From: Bin103 sp002238925
GTDB lineage: Bacteria; Spirochaetota; Spirochaetia; SZUA-6; Bin103
Assembly: GCA_965208065.1 (NCBI GenBank)
Contig: OZ242313.1
Span: 1,054,001 to 1,118,000 of the forward strand
DNA length: 64,000 nt
Direction of reading: 5' to 3'
Below are positions 42,289 through 49,357 of this stretch, one piece after another; the first letter of the stretch is position 1; each line of letters opens with the position of its first letter. The notes beneath the pieces were generated by a model. That model was given only the letters and a program-made list of their open reading frames with translations. It searched no databases and was not told where the DNA came from. The position numbers were made by a program, and so were the translations under genes.

Positions 42289-43449
42289 ATGAGCGAAATC
42301 GCCGCACCCGGCGCGGGTCAGGCGCAGCGCCCCGCCGGGCCTGTCGGGCCGGTACCGCATGCTGTGGAGGACGACCGCTACTTCGTCGCCTCGCAGTGGC
42401 AGCTCATGTGGCGCAAGTTCACCCGCCACAAGCTGGCCATCGCCGGCGGGGCGGTGCTGGCGGTGTTCTACGTGTTCGCCATGTTCAGCGAGTTCTTCGC
42501 CACCCACGACATCCTCAAGCACAGTTCGGAGTTCGTGTTCATGCGCCCGCAGAAGATCCGCTTCGGCGACGAGAACGGCTGGGGGCTGCGCCCATTCGTG
42601 TACGACGTGCAGAAGGTGGTGGACCGCAAGGCGTTCCGCCGCGTGTACGTGGAAGACCCGGAGACCCGCAACTACATCCGCTTCTTCGTGCACGGCGACC
42701 CGTACAAGCTGTGGGGCATCTGGGAGGCGGACCTGCGCCTGGCCGGGGTCGAGGAGGGTGCGTTCTACCTGTTCGGCACCGACAAGCTCGGCCGCGACCT
42801 GTACTCGCGCACCGTCTACGCCTCCCGCATCTCGCTGTCGATCGGCTTGGTGGGCGTGTTCCTGAGCTTCGTGCTCGGCTGCACCATGGGCGGCATCTCC
42901 GGCTACTACGGCGGCAAACCGGACATGATCATTCAGCGCGGCATCGAGATCCTGATCTCGCTGCCCACCATCCCGCTGTGGATGGCGCTGAGCGCCGCCC
43001 TGCCGACCCACTGGGGCACCCTGAAGACCTACTTCGCGATTACCATCATCCTGTCGATGTTCGGCTGGGCCGGGCTGGCGCGGGTGGTGCGCGGCAAGCT
43101 GCTGGAACTGCGCGAGCAGGATTTCGTGACCGCGGCGCGGGTGGCCGGCCGCGGCGAGGGCAAGATCGTCGCCCTGCACCTGCTGCCGAGTTTCATGAGC
43201 TACCTGATCGTGAGCCTGACCCTGGCGGTACCCTACATGATCCTGGGCGAGACCGCGCTCAGCTTCCTGGGCCTGGGGCTGCGCCCGCCGGTGGTGAGCT
43301 GGGGCACGCTGCTGAAGGACGCCCAGAACGTGCACGCCGTGCTGCTGCACCCGTGGCTGCTCATCCCCGGTATCTTCGTGGTGGTCGCCGTGCTGGCGTT
43401 CAACTTCCTCGGCGACGGCCTCCGCGACGCCGCCGACCCCTACAAGTAA
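42289..43449 (+). CDS. ABC transporter permease, DppC/OppC type
   Basis: A 386-residue permease that abuts the previous gene (TGA|ATG). The N-terminal part 'WRKFTRHKLAIAGGAVLAVFYVF' is typical of the DppC group. A large extracytoplasmic insert of about 130 residues lies between helices 1 and 2, longer than in DppC itself. The EAA loop reads 'EQDFVTAARVAGRGEGKIV', followed by 'ETALSFLGLGLRPPVVSWG'. ATPase genes, which usually follow in such operons, are absent; the next gene is an accessory nuclease-like gene. A 69-base remnant of this gene's end is found at 49208-49276. Confidence 0.94.
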   Translation: MSEIAAPGAGQAQRPAGPVGPVPHAVEDDRYFVASQWQLMWRKFTRHKLAIAGGAVLAVFYVFAMFSEFFATHDILKHSSEFVFMRPQKIRFGDENGWGLRPFVYDVQKVVDRKAFRRVYVEDPETRNYIRFFVHGDPYKLWGIWEADLRLAGVEEGAFYLFGTDKLGRDLYSRTVYASRISLSIGLVGVFLSFVLGCTMGGISGYYGGKPDMIIQRGIEILISLPTIPLWMALSAALPTHWGTLKTYFAITIILSMFGWAGLARVVRGKLLELREQDFVTAARVAGRGEGKIVALHLLPSFMSYLIVSLTLAVPYMILGETALSFLGLGLRPPVVSWGTLLKDAQNVHAVLLHPWLLIPGIFVVVAVLAFNFLGDGLRDAADPYK

Positions 43450-43571
43450 CCGCCGGCCGCGCGCACGGGCGCACCGGCGGCGCACGGACGGTGCGGGACG
43501 GTGCGGGACGGCGCGGGCGGCGCGGGCGCGGTGCGTTGCCGGGCCCGGTCGCGGGCAGTAGAGTGTAACGG

Positions 43572-44168
43572 TTGAGCATCCCTCTGGCCAATCACAACGG
43601 ACACCGCGAACCAGCGACTCCCGAAGAAATCTGGAACATCCTGCGCGAGGTCGCGAAAAGCCAGAAAGAGACCGACCGGCGCATGCAGGAGACCGACCTG
43701 CGCCTGCGCAAGCTCGACGAGTTGTTCAACGGACAGTGGGGGAAGCTGATGGAGTCCCTCGTCGAGGGCGACCTCGTCAAGCTGCTGTCCGAACGCGGCA
43801 TGGCGGTCGATCACACCATCAACAATCCGAAGAAGAACTACGGGCCGCGGCGCTGGGAGTTCGACATTCTGGCTGTCGATGGCCGTGAAGTCGTGGTGGT
43901 GGAGGTGAAGACCACCCTCAAGGTCGACGATGTAGACTACTTCGTGGAACGGCTGCAGGACTTTTCCGAACTGATGCCCGAGTACGCCGACCGGCGAGTG
44001 TACGGGGCGGTGGCGTACCTCAAGTCACACGAGTCGGTGAACGTGCACGCCGCACGGCAGGGTCTGTTCGTGATCCGCGCTACCGGCAGCAGCGCCACCA
44101 TTACCAATGACGCAGGGTTCACGCCGCGTGCCTTCGGTGACACGAACCCGGTCCCCGGCGGCTCGTAG
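43572..44168 (+). CDS. Coiled-coil PD-(D/E)XK nuclease-like protein (DUF3782-like)
   Basis: A 198-residue protein. An N-terminal coiled coil, 'EVAKSQKETDRRMQETDLRL' in sense, is followed by 'GKLMESLVEGDLVKLLSERG' and the nuclease-like core 'EFDILAVDGREVVVVEVKTTL' (split here), in which the Asp and the E-x-K triad fit PD-(D/E)XK. Families with this structure (DUF3782 and relatives) are common in mobile regions and have no settled function. The TTG start has no ribosome site and could be wrong. A deleted copy of this gene lies at 49000-49144. Confidence 0.72.
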   Translation: MSIPLANHNGHREPATPEEIWNILREVAKSQKETDRRMQETDLRLRKLDELFNGQWGKLMESLVEGDLVKLLSERGMAVDHTINNPKKNYGPRRWEFDILAVDGREVVVVEVKTTLKVDDVDYFVERLQDFSELMPEYADRRVYGAVAYLKSHESVNVHAARQGLFVIRATGSSATITNDAGFTPRAFGDTNPVPGGS

Positions 44169-44244
44169 CCGGTCCGCGCCCGGTTGCCCGGCGGCCGCGG
44201 TTGGCCGCGGCGCCCGACAAGAAACTATCCATGGCCAACAACTG

Positions 44245-44272
44245 TTGACAATAACAGGCTCTTTTGTAGGTT
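44245..44272 (+). promoter_or_regulatory. Promoter of the abiE pair
   Basis: A perfect -35 TTGACA (44245-44250) is followed, 16 bases on, by TAGGTT (44267-44272), 20 bases before the abiEi ATG. CTGTT (44242-44246) and AACAG (44253-44257) make a short inverted repeat over the -35 box, a possible site for AbiEi repression. The region is markedly AT-rich for this window. Confidence 0.5.
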
Positions 44273-44292
44273 ATTGGTAATGGTTTGTCCAG

Positions 44293-44934
44293 ATGCGCCT
44301 CGATGAAGTGGTAGACCTGCTGGGTGCGGTTCCCTGGTTCGATCTGCCCACGGTGGTGCAACTCAGCGGGGAGCCGCGCCGGGACGTGGTGAATCAGCTC
44401 TCCCGCTGGAGCCGGGCCGGCAAGGTGATCCCGCTGCGCCGCGGCATGTATACCCTGGCCGACCGCTACCGCCGCGTGCCGGTGCCGCCGGCGGCGCTGG
44501 CCAACGCCCTCTGCTTCCCTTCCTACCTCAGCGGACTGTGGGCGCTCGGCTTCTACGGTCTGATCCCCGAGGCGGTGCCCGTCTACACAAGCGTCACCAC
44601 GCGCGGTCCCACGGAATTCGAGAACGCGTTCGGCATGTTCCGTTATACGGCGATCAAGAGAAGTCTCTTCTTCGGTTACCGGTCAGCGACGATTGCCGGC
44701 TCCGAGGCGCTGGTGGCGACTGCCGAGAAGGCGCTGCTCGACCTGTTCCACCTGCACTCCGGCGAGTGGGACCGTAGCCGGATGATCGAGATGCGGTTTC
44801 AACAGACCGAGATCGTCGATCGCGACCGACTGCTCGCATATGCGCAGCGCACCGGCAAGTCGCGCATCGGGCGCGCCGTCGATGTGTGGCTGACCTGCAG
44901 CGCGGAGCAGGACGCCGTGGGAGTGGAACTGTGA
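44293..44934 (+). CDS. abiEi: AbiEi-type antitoxin/transcriptional regulator
   Basis: A 213-residue protein with an N-terminal winged helix ('PRRDVVNQLSRWSRAGKVI', then 'PLRRGMYTL') and the AbiEi C-terminal domain ('SYLSGLWALGFYGLIPEAV' and 'YTSVTTRGPTEFE'). In type IV abiE toxin-antitoxin systems it represses the operon and offsets the AbiEii nucleotidyltransferase. Its stop overlaps abiEii (GTGA). As abiEii is broken by an insertion, this is now an antitoxin without its toxin. Confidence 0.9.
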   Translation: MRLDEVVDLLGAVPWFDLPTVVQLSGEPRRDVVNQLSRWSRAGKVIPLRRGMYTLADRYRRVPVPPAALANALCFPSYLSGLWALGFYGLIPEAVPVYTSVTTRGPTEFENAFGMFRYTAIKRSLFFGYRSATIAGSEALVATAEKALLDLFHLHSGEWDRSRMIEMRFQQTEIVDRDRLLAYAQRTGKSRIGRAVDVWLTCSAEQDAVGVEL

Positions 44935-45447
44935 AGGAGCAAGCGCTTGCCCAGGCCATGCGATTCAGTGATCCGCAGCGCCGGCTCAACGCCCTGCGCG
45001 AGTACCTGCAGGCGTTCATCATGCGGTCGCTGCACGAGAGCGAGGCGGGGCGGGCGGTGGCGTTCGTCGGCGGCACCGCGCTGCGGTTTCTCGAGGATCT
45101 GCCACGATTCTCGGAAGACCTCGACTTCTCCCGCGTTTCCGAAGAGGGCTACGAACCGGTGCGTTGGTTCGCGAAACTGAAGCGGGATCTCCACTTCGCC
45201 GGCTTCGACAGCACCATCCGTTGGATCGAACGGGAGCCGGTGCAGGTGGCCTGGGTGCGGACGGCGCACCTGCTCCGGGAAGCCGGCCTGTCAGGACACG
45301 CGCGGCAGAACCTCTCCGTGAAGGTGGAGATCGACATCCGCCCGCCGGCCGGCGCCGCGATCCGGCGCACCCTGGTGACGCGCCAGTTCACCTTTGTCAT
45401 CAGCCACTACGACCTGCCGTCGCTGTTCGCAGGCAAGCTGCACGCCC
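44931..45447 (+). pseudogene. abiEii: AbiEii toxin, N-terminal part (interrupted by an IS21-type element)
   Basis: Starting at GTG 44931, the frame shows the nucleotidyltransferase motif 'FVGGTALRFLEDLPRFSEDL', then 'DFS' (GGTxLR ... SxDLDF), and continues through 'YDLPSLFAGKLHA'. At 45447 the transposon begins; reading runs on into it and stops at 45521. The missing end lies at 48682-48965. Splicing the two at the target duplication gives 'GKLHALLTRGYPKGRDWYD', the normal AbiEii sequence, in frame. The truncated protein keeps its catalytic centre but lacks the C-terminal third and is probably inactive. Confidence 0.92.
45442..45447 (+). repeat. Target-site duplication, left copy
   Basis: ACGCCC just before the element; the same six bases follow its right end at 48676-48681. 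Removing the element and one copy restores the abiEii reading frame. Because TG follows both copies, an 8-base duplication with shifted ends cannot be fully excluded. Confidence 0.85.
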
Positions 45448-45496
45448 TGGCGAGCGACAATCAAGATGAGAACGTAGCGACAATCAAGATGAGAAT
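45448..45496 (+). repeat. Left terminal inverted repeat of the IS element
   Basis: Contains two identical 19-base direct repeats at 45454-45472 and 45477-45495. Pairs with the right end at 48627-48675. Confidence 0.9.
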
Positions 45497-45669
45497 GCCG
45501 AGGCGGCTTGCAGCCCTCTGATCGGGGGGAGGTGGGCCGCCGCTGACGGAGGGAAGGGGTAGCCCGACCGTAGTCAGCGGTGCGGCGGCGCCGGTGTGCG
45601 CCGCTGTCGGTGATCGTGGCCGATCCGGCGGGAGTAAGGTGAGCCTGAGTACCAACGAAGGAGCACCGG

Positions 45670-47199
45670 TTGCCGGGCCGACATCTTACCGATCGCCAAG
45701 TGAGGCTCTACATGAGTTTTCGTCGCAAGGACACCCCGTCAGTGGCAGCGGCCAAGGCGTCATTCAGCACCGCCACCGCCTACCGCATCGAGTCCGATCC
45801 ACAACCACCGTCACAGAAGCAGACGCCCCGCAGCAGCCGCCGTTCTGACCCGCTGGACGGCATCTTCGAGAGAGAAGTGGTGCCGTTGCTGGTCGAGACC
45901 CCGGCTCTGCGCGCGGTGACCATCTACGAAGAACTGTGCCGCCGCGATCCCAAGCTCCCTGCCAGCGTGCGCCGCACCCTCGAACGGCGCGTGCGCCGGT
46001 GGCGCGCCCTGCATGGCTCCGAACAGGAGGTGATCTTCGCGCAGCGGCATCCACCCGGTCGCCTCGGTCTGTCCGACTTCACCGCCACCGGTCACCTCGG
46101 CGTCACTATCGGCGGTGTGCCGCTTGAGCATCTGCTGTATCACTTCCGGCTGCCCTACTCGGGTTTCGAGTACGCTGACGTGGTACTCGGCGGCGAGAGC
46201 TTCGTCGCCTTGAGCGGCGGCTGCCAGAACGCTTTGTGGTTGCTCGGTGCGGTCCCGGAAGAGCACCGTACCGACAGCCTGTCGGCCGCCTACCACAACC
46301 TCGATAAAGCCGCCGCTGACGATGTCACCCGCCGCTACCAGGAATTGTGCGACCACTACGGCATGCGCCCCACGCGCAACAACCGCGGTCGGGCCCATGA
46401 GAACGGCAGCGTCGAAAGCTCCCACGGCCACCTCAAGCGCGCCATCGAACAAGCCCTGTTGCTGCGCGGCTCCCGTGACTTCGACGAACTCGCTGCCTAT
46501 CGCGCCTTCATCGCCGAGATCGTCAGTCGCCACAACGCTCGCCACCGTGCCCGCATCGACGCCGAACGCGCAGCGCTGCGACCGCTGCCGGTGCAGCGCA
46601 CCGCGGACTTCGAACTGGAGCGCGTCCAGGTCACCGCGCACTCCGGCTTCACTCTGCGCAAGGTGTTCTACTCGGTGCCGTCACGGCTGATCGGCCACAC
46701 CCTGCGCGTCCACCTTTACGATGATCGGCTGGAGTTGTTGCTCGGCTCTTCGCCACTGATGACCCTGCGCCGCGGTCGCGCCCACCGCGACGGCCGCCGC
46801 GGCCATGTGGTCGACTATCACCATCTCATCTCTGCCTTGCGCCGCAAGCCGATGGCACTGCTGCACCTTGTCTACCGCGATCAACTGTTCCCGCGCGACG
46901 TTTACCGCCGCACCTTCGATGCTCTGCTCGATGCCCTCGATGAGCGCCAAGCCTGCCGGCTCATGGTGGCGTTGTTGGCTCTGGCCCACGATCGCTGCTG
47001 CGAGGCAGCGCTGGCCACACGGCTTGCCGAACTGCTCGACGCCGGCGAACTGCCTGAACTGGAACCTCTCGAGGCGCACTTCGCTTCCGATCCGCAATCG
47101 CTGCCCGATGTCGACGTGCGCCTGGGGTCGCCGGCCGACTACAACGACCTGCTGGACCACCCCGACGAACTCGCCACTCCACCGGCAGGCGCAGCATGA
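45670..47199 (+). CDS. istA: IS21-family transposase IstA
   Basis: A 509-residue DDE transposase. An N-terminal region that would bind the terminal repeats is followed by the rve-type core. The acidic triad is readable as Asp in 'LGLSDFTATG', Asp in 'HRTDSLSAAYHN' and Glu in 'AHENGSVESSHGHLK'. The C-terminal beta-barrel ('VFYSVPSRLIGHTLRVHLY') is typical of IstA. The start is a TTG at 45670 and is somewhat uncertain; an ATG at 45712 is the next choice. Its stop overlaps istB. Confidence 0.93.
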   Translation: MPGRHLTDRQVRLYMSFRRKDTPSVAAAKASFSTATAYRIESDPQPPSQKQTPRSSRRSDPLDGIFEREVVPLLVETPALRAVTIYEELCRRDPKLPASVRRTLERRVRRWRALHGSEQEVIFAQRHPPGRLGLSDFTATGHLGVTIGGVPLEHLLYHFRLPYSGFEYADVVLGGESFVALSGGCQNALWLLGAVPEEHRTDSLSAAYHNLDKAAADDVTRRYQELCDHYGMRPTRNNRGRAHENGSVESSHGHLKRAIEQALLLRGSRDFDELAAYRAFIAEIVSRHNARHRARIDAERAALRPLPVQRTADFELERVQVTAHSGFTLRKVFYSVPSRLIGHTLRVHLYDDRLELLLGSSPLMTLRRGRAHRDGRRGHVVDYHHLISALRRKPMALLHLVYRDQLFPRDVYRRTFDALLDALDERQACRLMVALLALAHDRCCEAALATRLAELLDAGELPELEPLEAHFASDPQSLPDVDVRLGSPADYNDLLDHPDELATPPAGAA

Positions 47200-48029
47200 G
47201 TACTCCAACACCTATCGATTCTGCGGCCCTCAACCTGATGCTCAGCGAACTGCGCCTGCCCACCATCAAAGCGCTGTGGCCCCAGTTCACCGCCCAATCC
47301 GACCGCGAAGGCTGGCCCGCTGCCCGCCTGCTGACCGCCTTGACCGAGCACGAAATCGCGGACCGTGCCCGGCGCCGCTTCCAGCGCCGCCTCGGTGAAG
47401 CTCGGCTACCGAGCGGCAAGACCCTCGACAGCTTCGACTTCGCCGTCGTGCCTACCCTCTCCAAGGCGCACGTGATGGCCCTCTGCGCCGGCGACCGCTG
47501 GCTCGACGAAGGCTCCAACCTGCTGCTCATTGGCCCGCCCGGCACCGGCAAGACCCATCTTTCCGCCGCCATCGGCCTGGCCCTTATCGAGCACGGCTAC
47601 CGCGTCCTGTTCGCTCGCACCACCGATCTCGCACAACGCCTGCAGGCCGCACGTCGTGAGCTCGCACTCGAGGCCGCCATCCGCAAGCTGGACAAGTTTC
47701 ACCTCCTGGTGCTCGACGATTTCTCCTACGTCACCAAGGATCAGGCCGAGACCAGCGTCCTGTTTGAGCTGATCAGTGCACGTTATGAGCAGCGCTCCCT
47801 GCTGATCACCGCCAACCAGCCGTTCGGCCAGTGGGACAAGATCTTCCCCGAGCCCGCCATGACCGTCGCCGCCATCGACCGCCTGGTGCACCGCGCCACC
47901 ATCTTCGAACTCAACGTCGAAAGCTATCGGCGGCGCACCGCCATCGACAACAAACGGCAGCGTGACGCGGCTGCCAAGGCCGACACCGCAGACCAGACCG
48001 TGTCCGCACCGTCCGCACCCGCTACGTAA
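47196..48029 (+). CDS. istB: IS21-family helper ATPase IstB
   Basis: A 277-residue AAA+ ATPase that assists IstA in target choice. Walker A is 'IGPPGTGKTHL' and Walker B 'LLVLDDFSYV'; 'ITANQPFGQWDKIF' and 'DRLVHRATIFEL' are IstB signatures. It begins in the stop of istA (ATGA). Full length, no interruption. Confidence 0.95.
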   Translation: MSTPTPIDSAALNLMLSELRLPTIKALWPQFTAQSDREGWPAARLLTALTEHEIADRARRRFQRRLGEARLPSGKTLDSFDFAVVPTLSKAHVMALCAGDRWLDEGSNLLLIGPPGTGKTHLSAAIGLALIEHGYRVLFARTTDLAQRLQAARRELALEAAIRKLDKFHLLVLDDFSYVTKDQAETSVLFELISARYEQRSLLITANQPFGQWDKIFPEPAMTVAAIDRLVHRATIFELNVESYRRRTAIDNKRQRDAAAKADTADQTVSAPSAPAT

Positions 48030-48044
48030 CGGTGCACCGTGACC

Positions 48045-48203
48045 ATGGCTTTGACCAACGCCCACCGACAACGGCGTTACCGAGAACGCCACAAGGCACA
48101 TCTCGCCGAGTCGGTGCGCGCACACAAGCTGGAGGCGATTTGCATGCTGGATCTTGGCGCACTGGAGAACATCGAGCCGCCGCGCGGGTTCGGGCGCGAC
48201 TGA
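48045..48203 (+). CDS. Small basic protein inside the IS element
   Basis: A 52-residue frame 15 bases after istB. It begins 'MALTNAHRQRRYRERHKAHL' and ends 'IEPPRGFGRD'. The Arg/Lys-rich start resembles short 'NAxRQxRYRER' proteins often seen near transposases and phage genes. It could be an accessory protein of this element. No ribosome site is obvious. I do not know its function, and it might not be expressed. Confidence 0.5.
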   Translation: MALTNAHRQRRYRERHKAHLAESVRAHKLEAICMLDLGALENIEPPRGFGRD

Positions 48204-48626
48204 GCAAACCCCGCCAACTCGCCCGCTCCGTTCGCCAAGCCCGCACCCGCACCGACCCCAGGGCCGCTGCAAGCGGGCCGGGACTTCTCACGGTTCGCTA
48301 CCAGCAAGGCCAGCCAACCGGCCCTCAGTGCGCTGTTCAGGCCCGGCTGGCGTTGCTCGCGGCCGATCGCCTCCAATACGCCGCCCGAGGATCGCCGGTG
48401 GCGGCTTCGCGGTGGCAAGGTGGTATCCGCGCAATACCCCCGAAACCACCTGCCGGCGAACCTCAACGCCCGGTCGGATCACCTGCGTTGCTCCGACCAG
48501 GCCCCGACTACTACTCCGTCGAGTTCCGCCCCATTCTGCCACCCACCCCGCTCGCTGCCACTGCTCATCTGCTGCCCTTGCACAACCCAACCGCCCTACG
48601 GCATCCTCGGTCTCGTTGCGACATCG
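48204..48626. other. Right part of the IS element without a recognisable gene
   Basis: About 420 bases between the small basic gene and the right terminal repeat. Open frames run through it on both strands, but their products are Pro/Ala/Arg-rich and not protein-like. No RNA-like fold or promoter was recognised. Its presence explains why the element is longer than most IS21 relatives. Confidence 0.45.
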
Positions 48627-48675
48627 ATTCTCATCCTGATTGTCGCCCGCTTCTCACCCTGATTGTCGCGCCACA
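48627..48675 (-). repeat. Right terminal inverted repeat of the IS element
   Basis: Holds two related 18-base repeats, TCTCATCCTGATTGTCGC and TCTCACCCTGATTGTCGC, the inverse of those at the left end. Ends in CA at 48675. Confidence 0.9.
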
Positions 48676-48681
48676 ACGCCC
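48676..48681 (+). repeat. Target-site duplication, right copy
   Basis: ACGCCC, identical to 45442-45447. It is followed by TGCTCACCCGC, which resumes the abiEii frame. Confidence 0.85.
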
Positions 48682-48965
48682 TGCTCACCCGCGGCTATCC
48701 CAAGGGGCGCGACTGGTACGACCTGATCTGGTACCGCTCACGGCGTCCGCCGCCGGCGCCCAACCTGCAACTTCTGCACAACGCGCTCGATCAGACGCAG
48801 GGCGCCGGCCGCTACCGCGCCGCCGACTGGCGCGCGCTGCTGTCCGCGCGCCTCGCCGACCTGGACACCCGCGCACTGGCCCGCGACGTGCAGCCCTTCC
48901 TGGAGCGCCCCGAGGACGCCGCCCTGCTCGACCGTGCCAACCTCGAAGCCGTCCTCGCCCGCTGA
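48682..48965 (+). pseudogene. abiEii: AbiEii toxin, C-terminal part (separated by the IS element)
   Basis: The frame continues the N-terminal part at 44931-45447 with 'LLTRGYPKGRDWYDLIWYRS' and runs to the stop at 48965, ending '...RANLEAVLAR'. This is the C-terminal third of AbiEii. Without the element the whole protein would have about 270 residues. The sequence shows no frameshift, so excision could in principle restore the gene. The last 34 bases of the gene are repeated in tandem directly after. Confidence 0.9.
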
Positions 48966-48997
48966 CCGTGCCAACCTCGAAGCCGTCCTCGCCCGCT
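48930..48997 (+). repeat. 34-bp perfect tandem repeat at the abiEii 3' end
   Basis: GACCGTGCCAACCTCGAAGC and the next 14 bases (48930-48963) are repeated exactly at 48964-48997. The second copy joins directly to the duplicated nuclease-like fragment at 'GACCGTGAAG', so the repeat marks a recombination join. Confidence 0.9.
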
Positions 48998-48999
48998 GA

Positions 49000-49144
49000 C
49001 CGTGAAGTCGTGGTGGTGGAGGTGAAGACCACCCTCAAGGTCGACGATGTAGACAACTTCGTGGATTACCAACGACGCAGGGTTTACGCCGCGCGCCTTC
49101 GGTGACACGACCCCGGCCCCCGGCGGCTCGTAGCCGGTCCGCGC
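49000..49144 (+). pseudogene. Internally deleted copy of the 43572-44168 gene
   Basis: Bases 49000-49054 are identical to 43883-43937, the region coding for the 'VVVVEVKTTLKVDDVD' core. After 'CTTCGTGG' the copy jumps to the last ~80 bases of that gene (44101 onward) and continues past its stop into the same downstream sequence. About 150 bases are missing and there are several substitutions in the second part. Confidence 0.88.
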
Positions 49145-49207
49145 CAAGCTGCCAACGGCAGCCGTAGCACCCGCACGGTCGTCGGTGGCGCTCGTCGGCG
49201 AGGCCTG

Positions 49208-49276
49208 TTCGTGGTGGCCGCCGTGCTGGCATTCAACTTTCGCGGCGACGGCCCCCACGACGCCGCCGACCCCTAC
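49208..49276 (+). pseudogene. Fragment of the DppC-type permease gene end
   Basis: These 69 bases align without gaps to 43375-43443, the last codons of the permease ('FVVVAVLAFNFLGDGLRDA' in the original), with several substitutions. The order is reversed relative to the original locus: there the permease end comes before the nuclease-like gene, here after it. This fits an old tandem duplication of the segment. Confidence 0.8.
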
Positions 49277-49357
49277 GAGCATCCGACGGGTTTGGCTCCC
49301 GTTCCTACAGCCTGGAGCACATTCGGTGAGTCGGCATTTTCAACGATTGCTAGGTGA

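Larger units (their letters stand above)
45448..48675 (+). mobile_element. IS21-family insertion sequence, 3,228 bp, inside abiEii
   Basis: The element starts with TG and ends with CA, as IS21 members do. Its two ends match as inverted repeats over about 49 bases (some 39 identical). Each end carries two copies of a 19-base repeat, GCGACAATCAxGATGAGAA-like, the usual transposase-binding layout. It encodes IstA and IstB with an ATGA overlap. It is longer than usual for IS21 (2-2.5 kb) because of ~650 bases after istB. A 6-base target duplication flanks it. Both transposition genes look intact, so the insertion could be recent. Confidence 0.95.

Noticed and set aside
41203..43485. 760-residue minus-strand open frame
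   Set aside because: Antisense to both DppB/DppC-type permeases; His/Gln/Arg-rich with no domain, so a shadow frame.
43470..43540. Short GGACGGTGCG-type repeats as a CRISPR or regulatory array
   Set aside because: Only three imperfect 10-base units with no spacers; simple GC-rich slippage.
48032..49105. 357-residue frame running from the IS element into abiEii
   Set aside because: It crosses the exact right end of the element and the abiEii fragment in another frame; product is Pro/Ala/Arg-rich.
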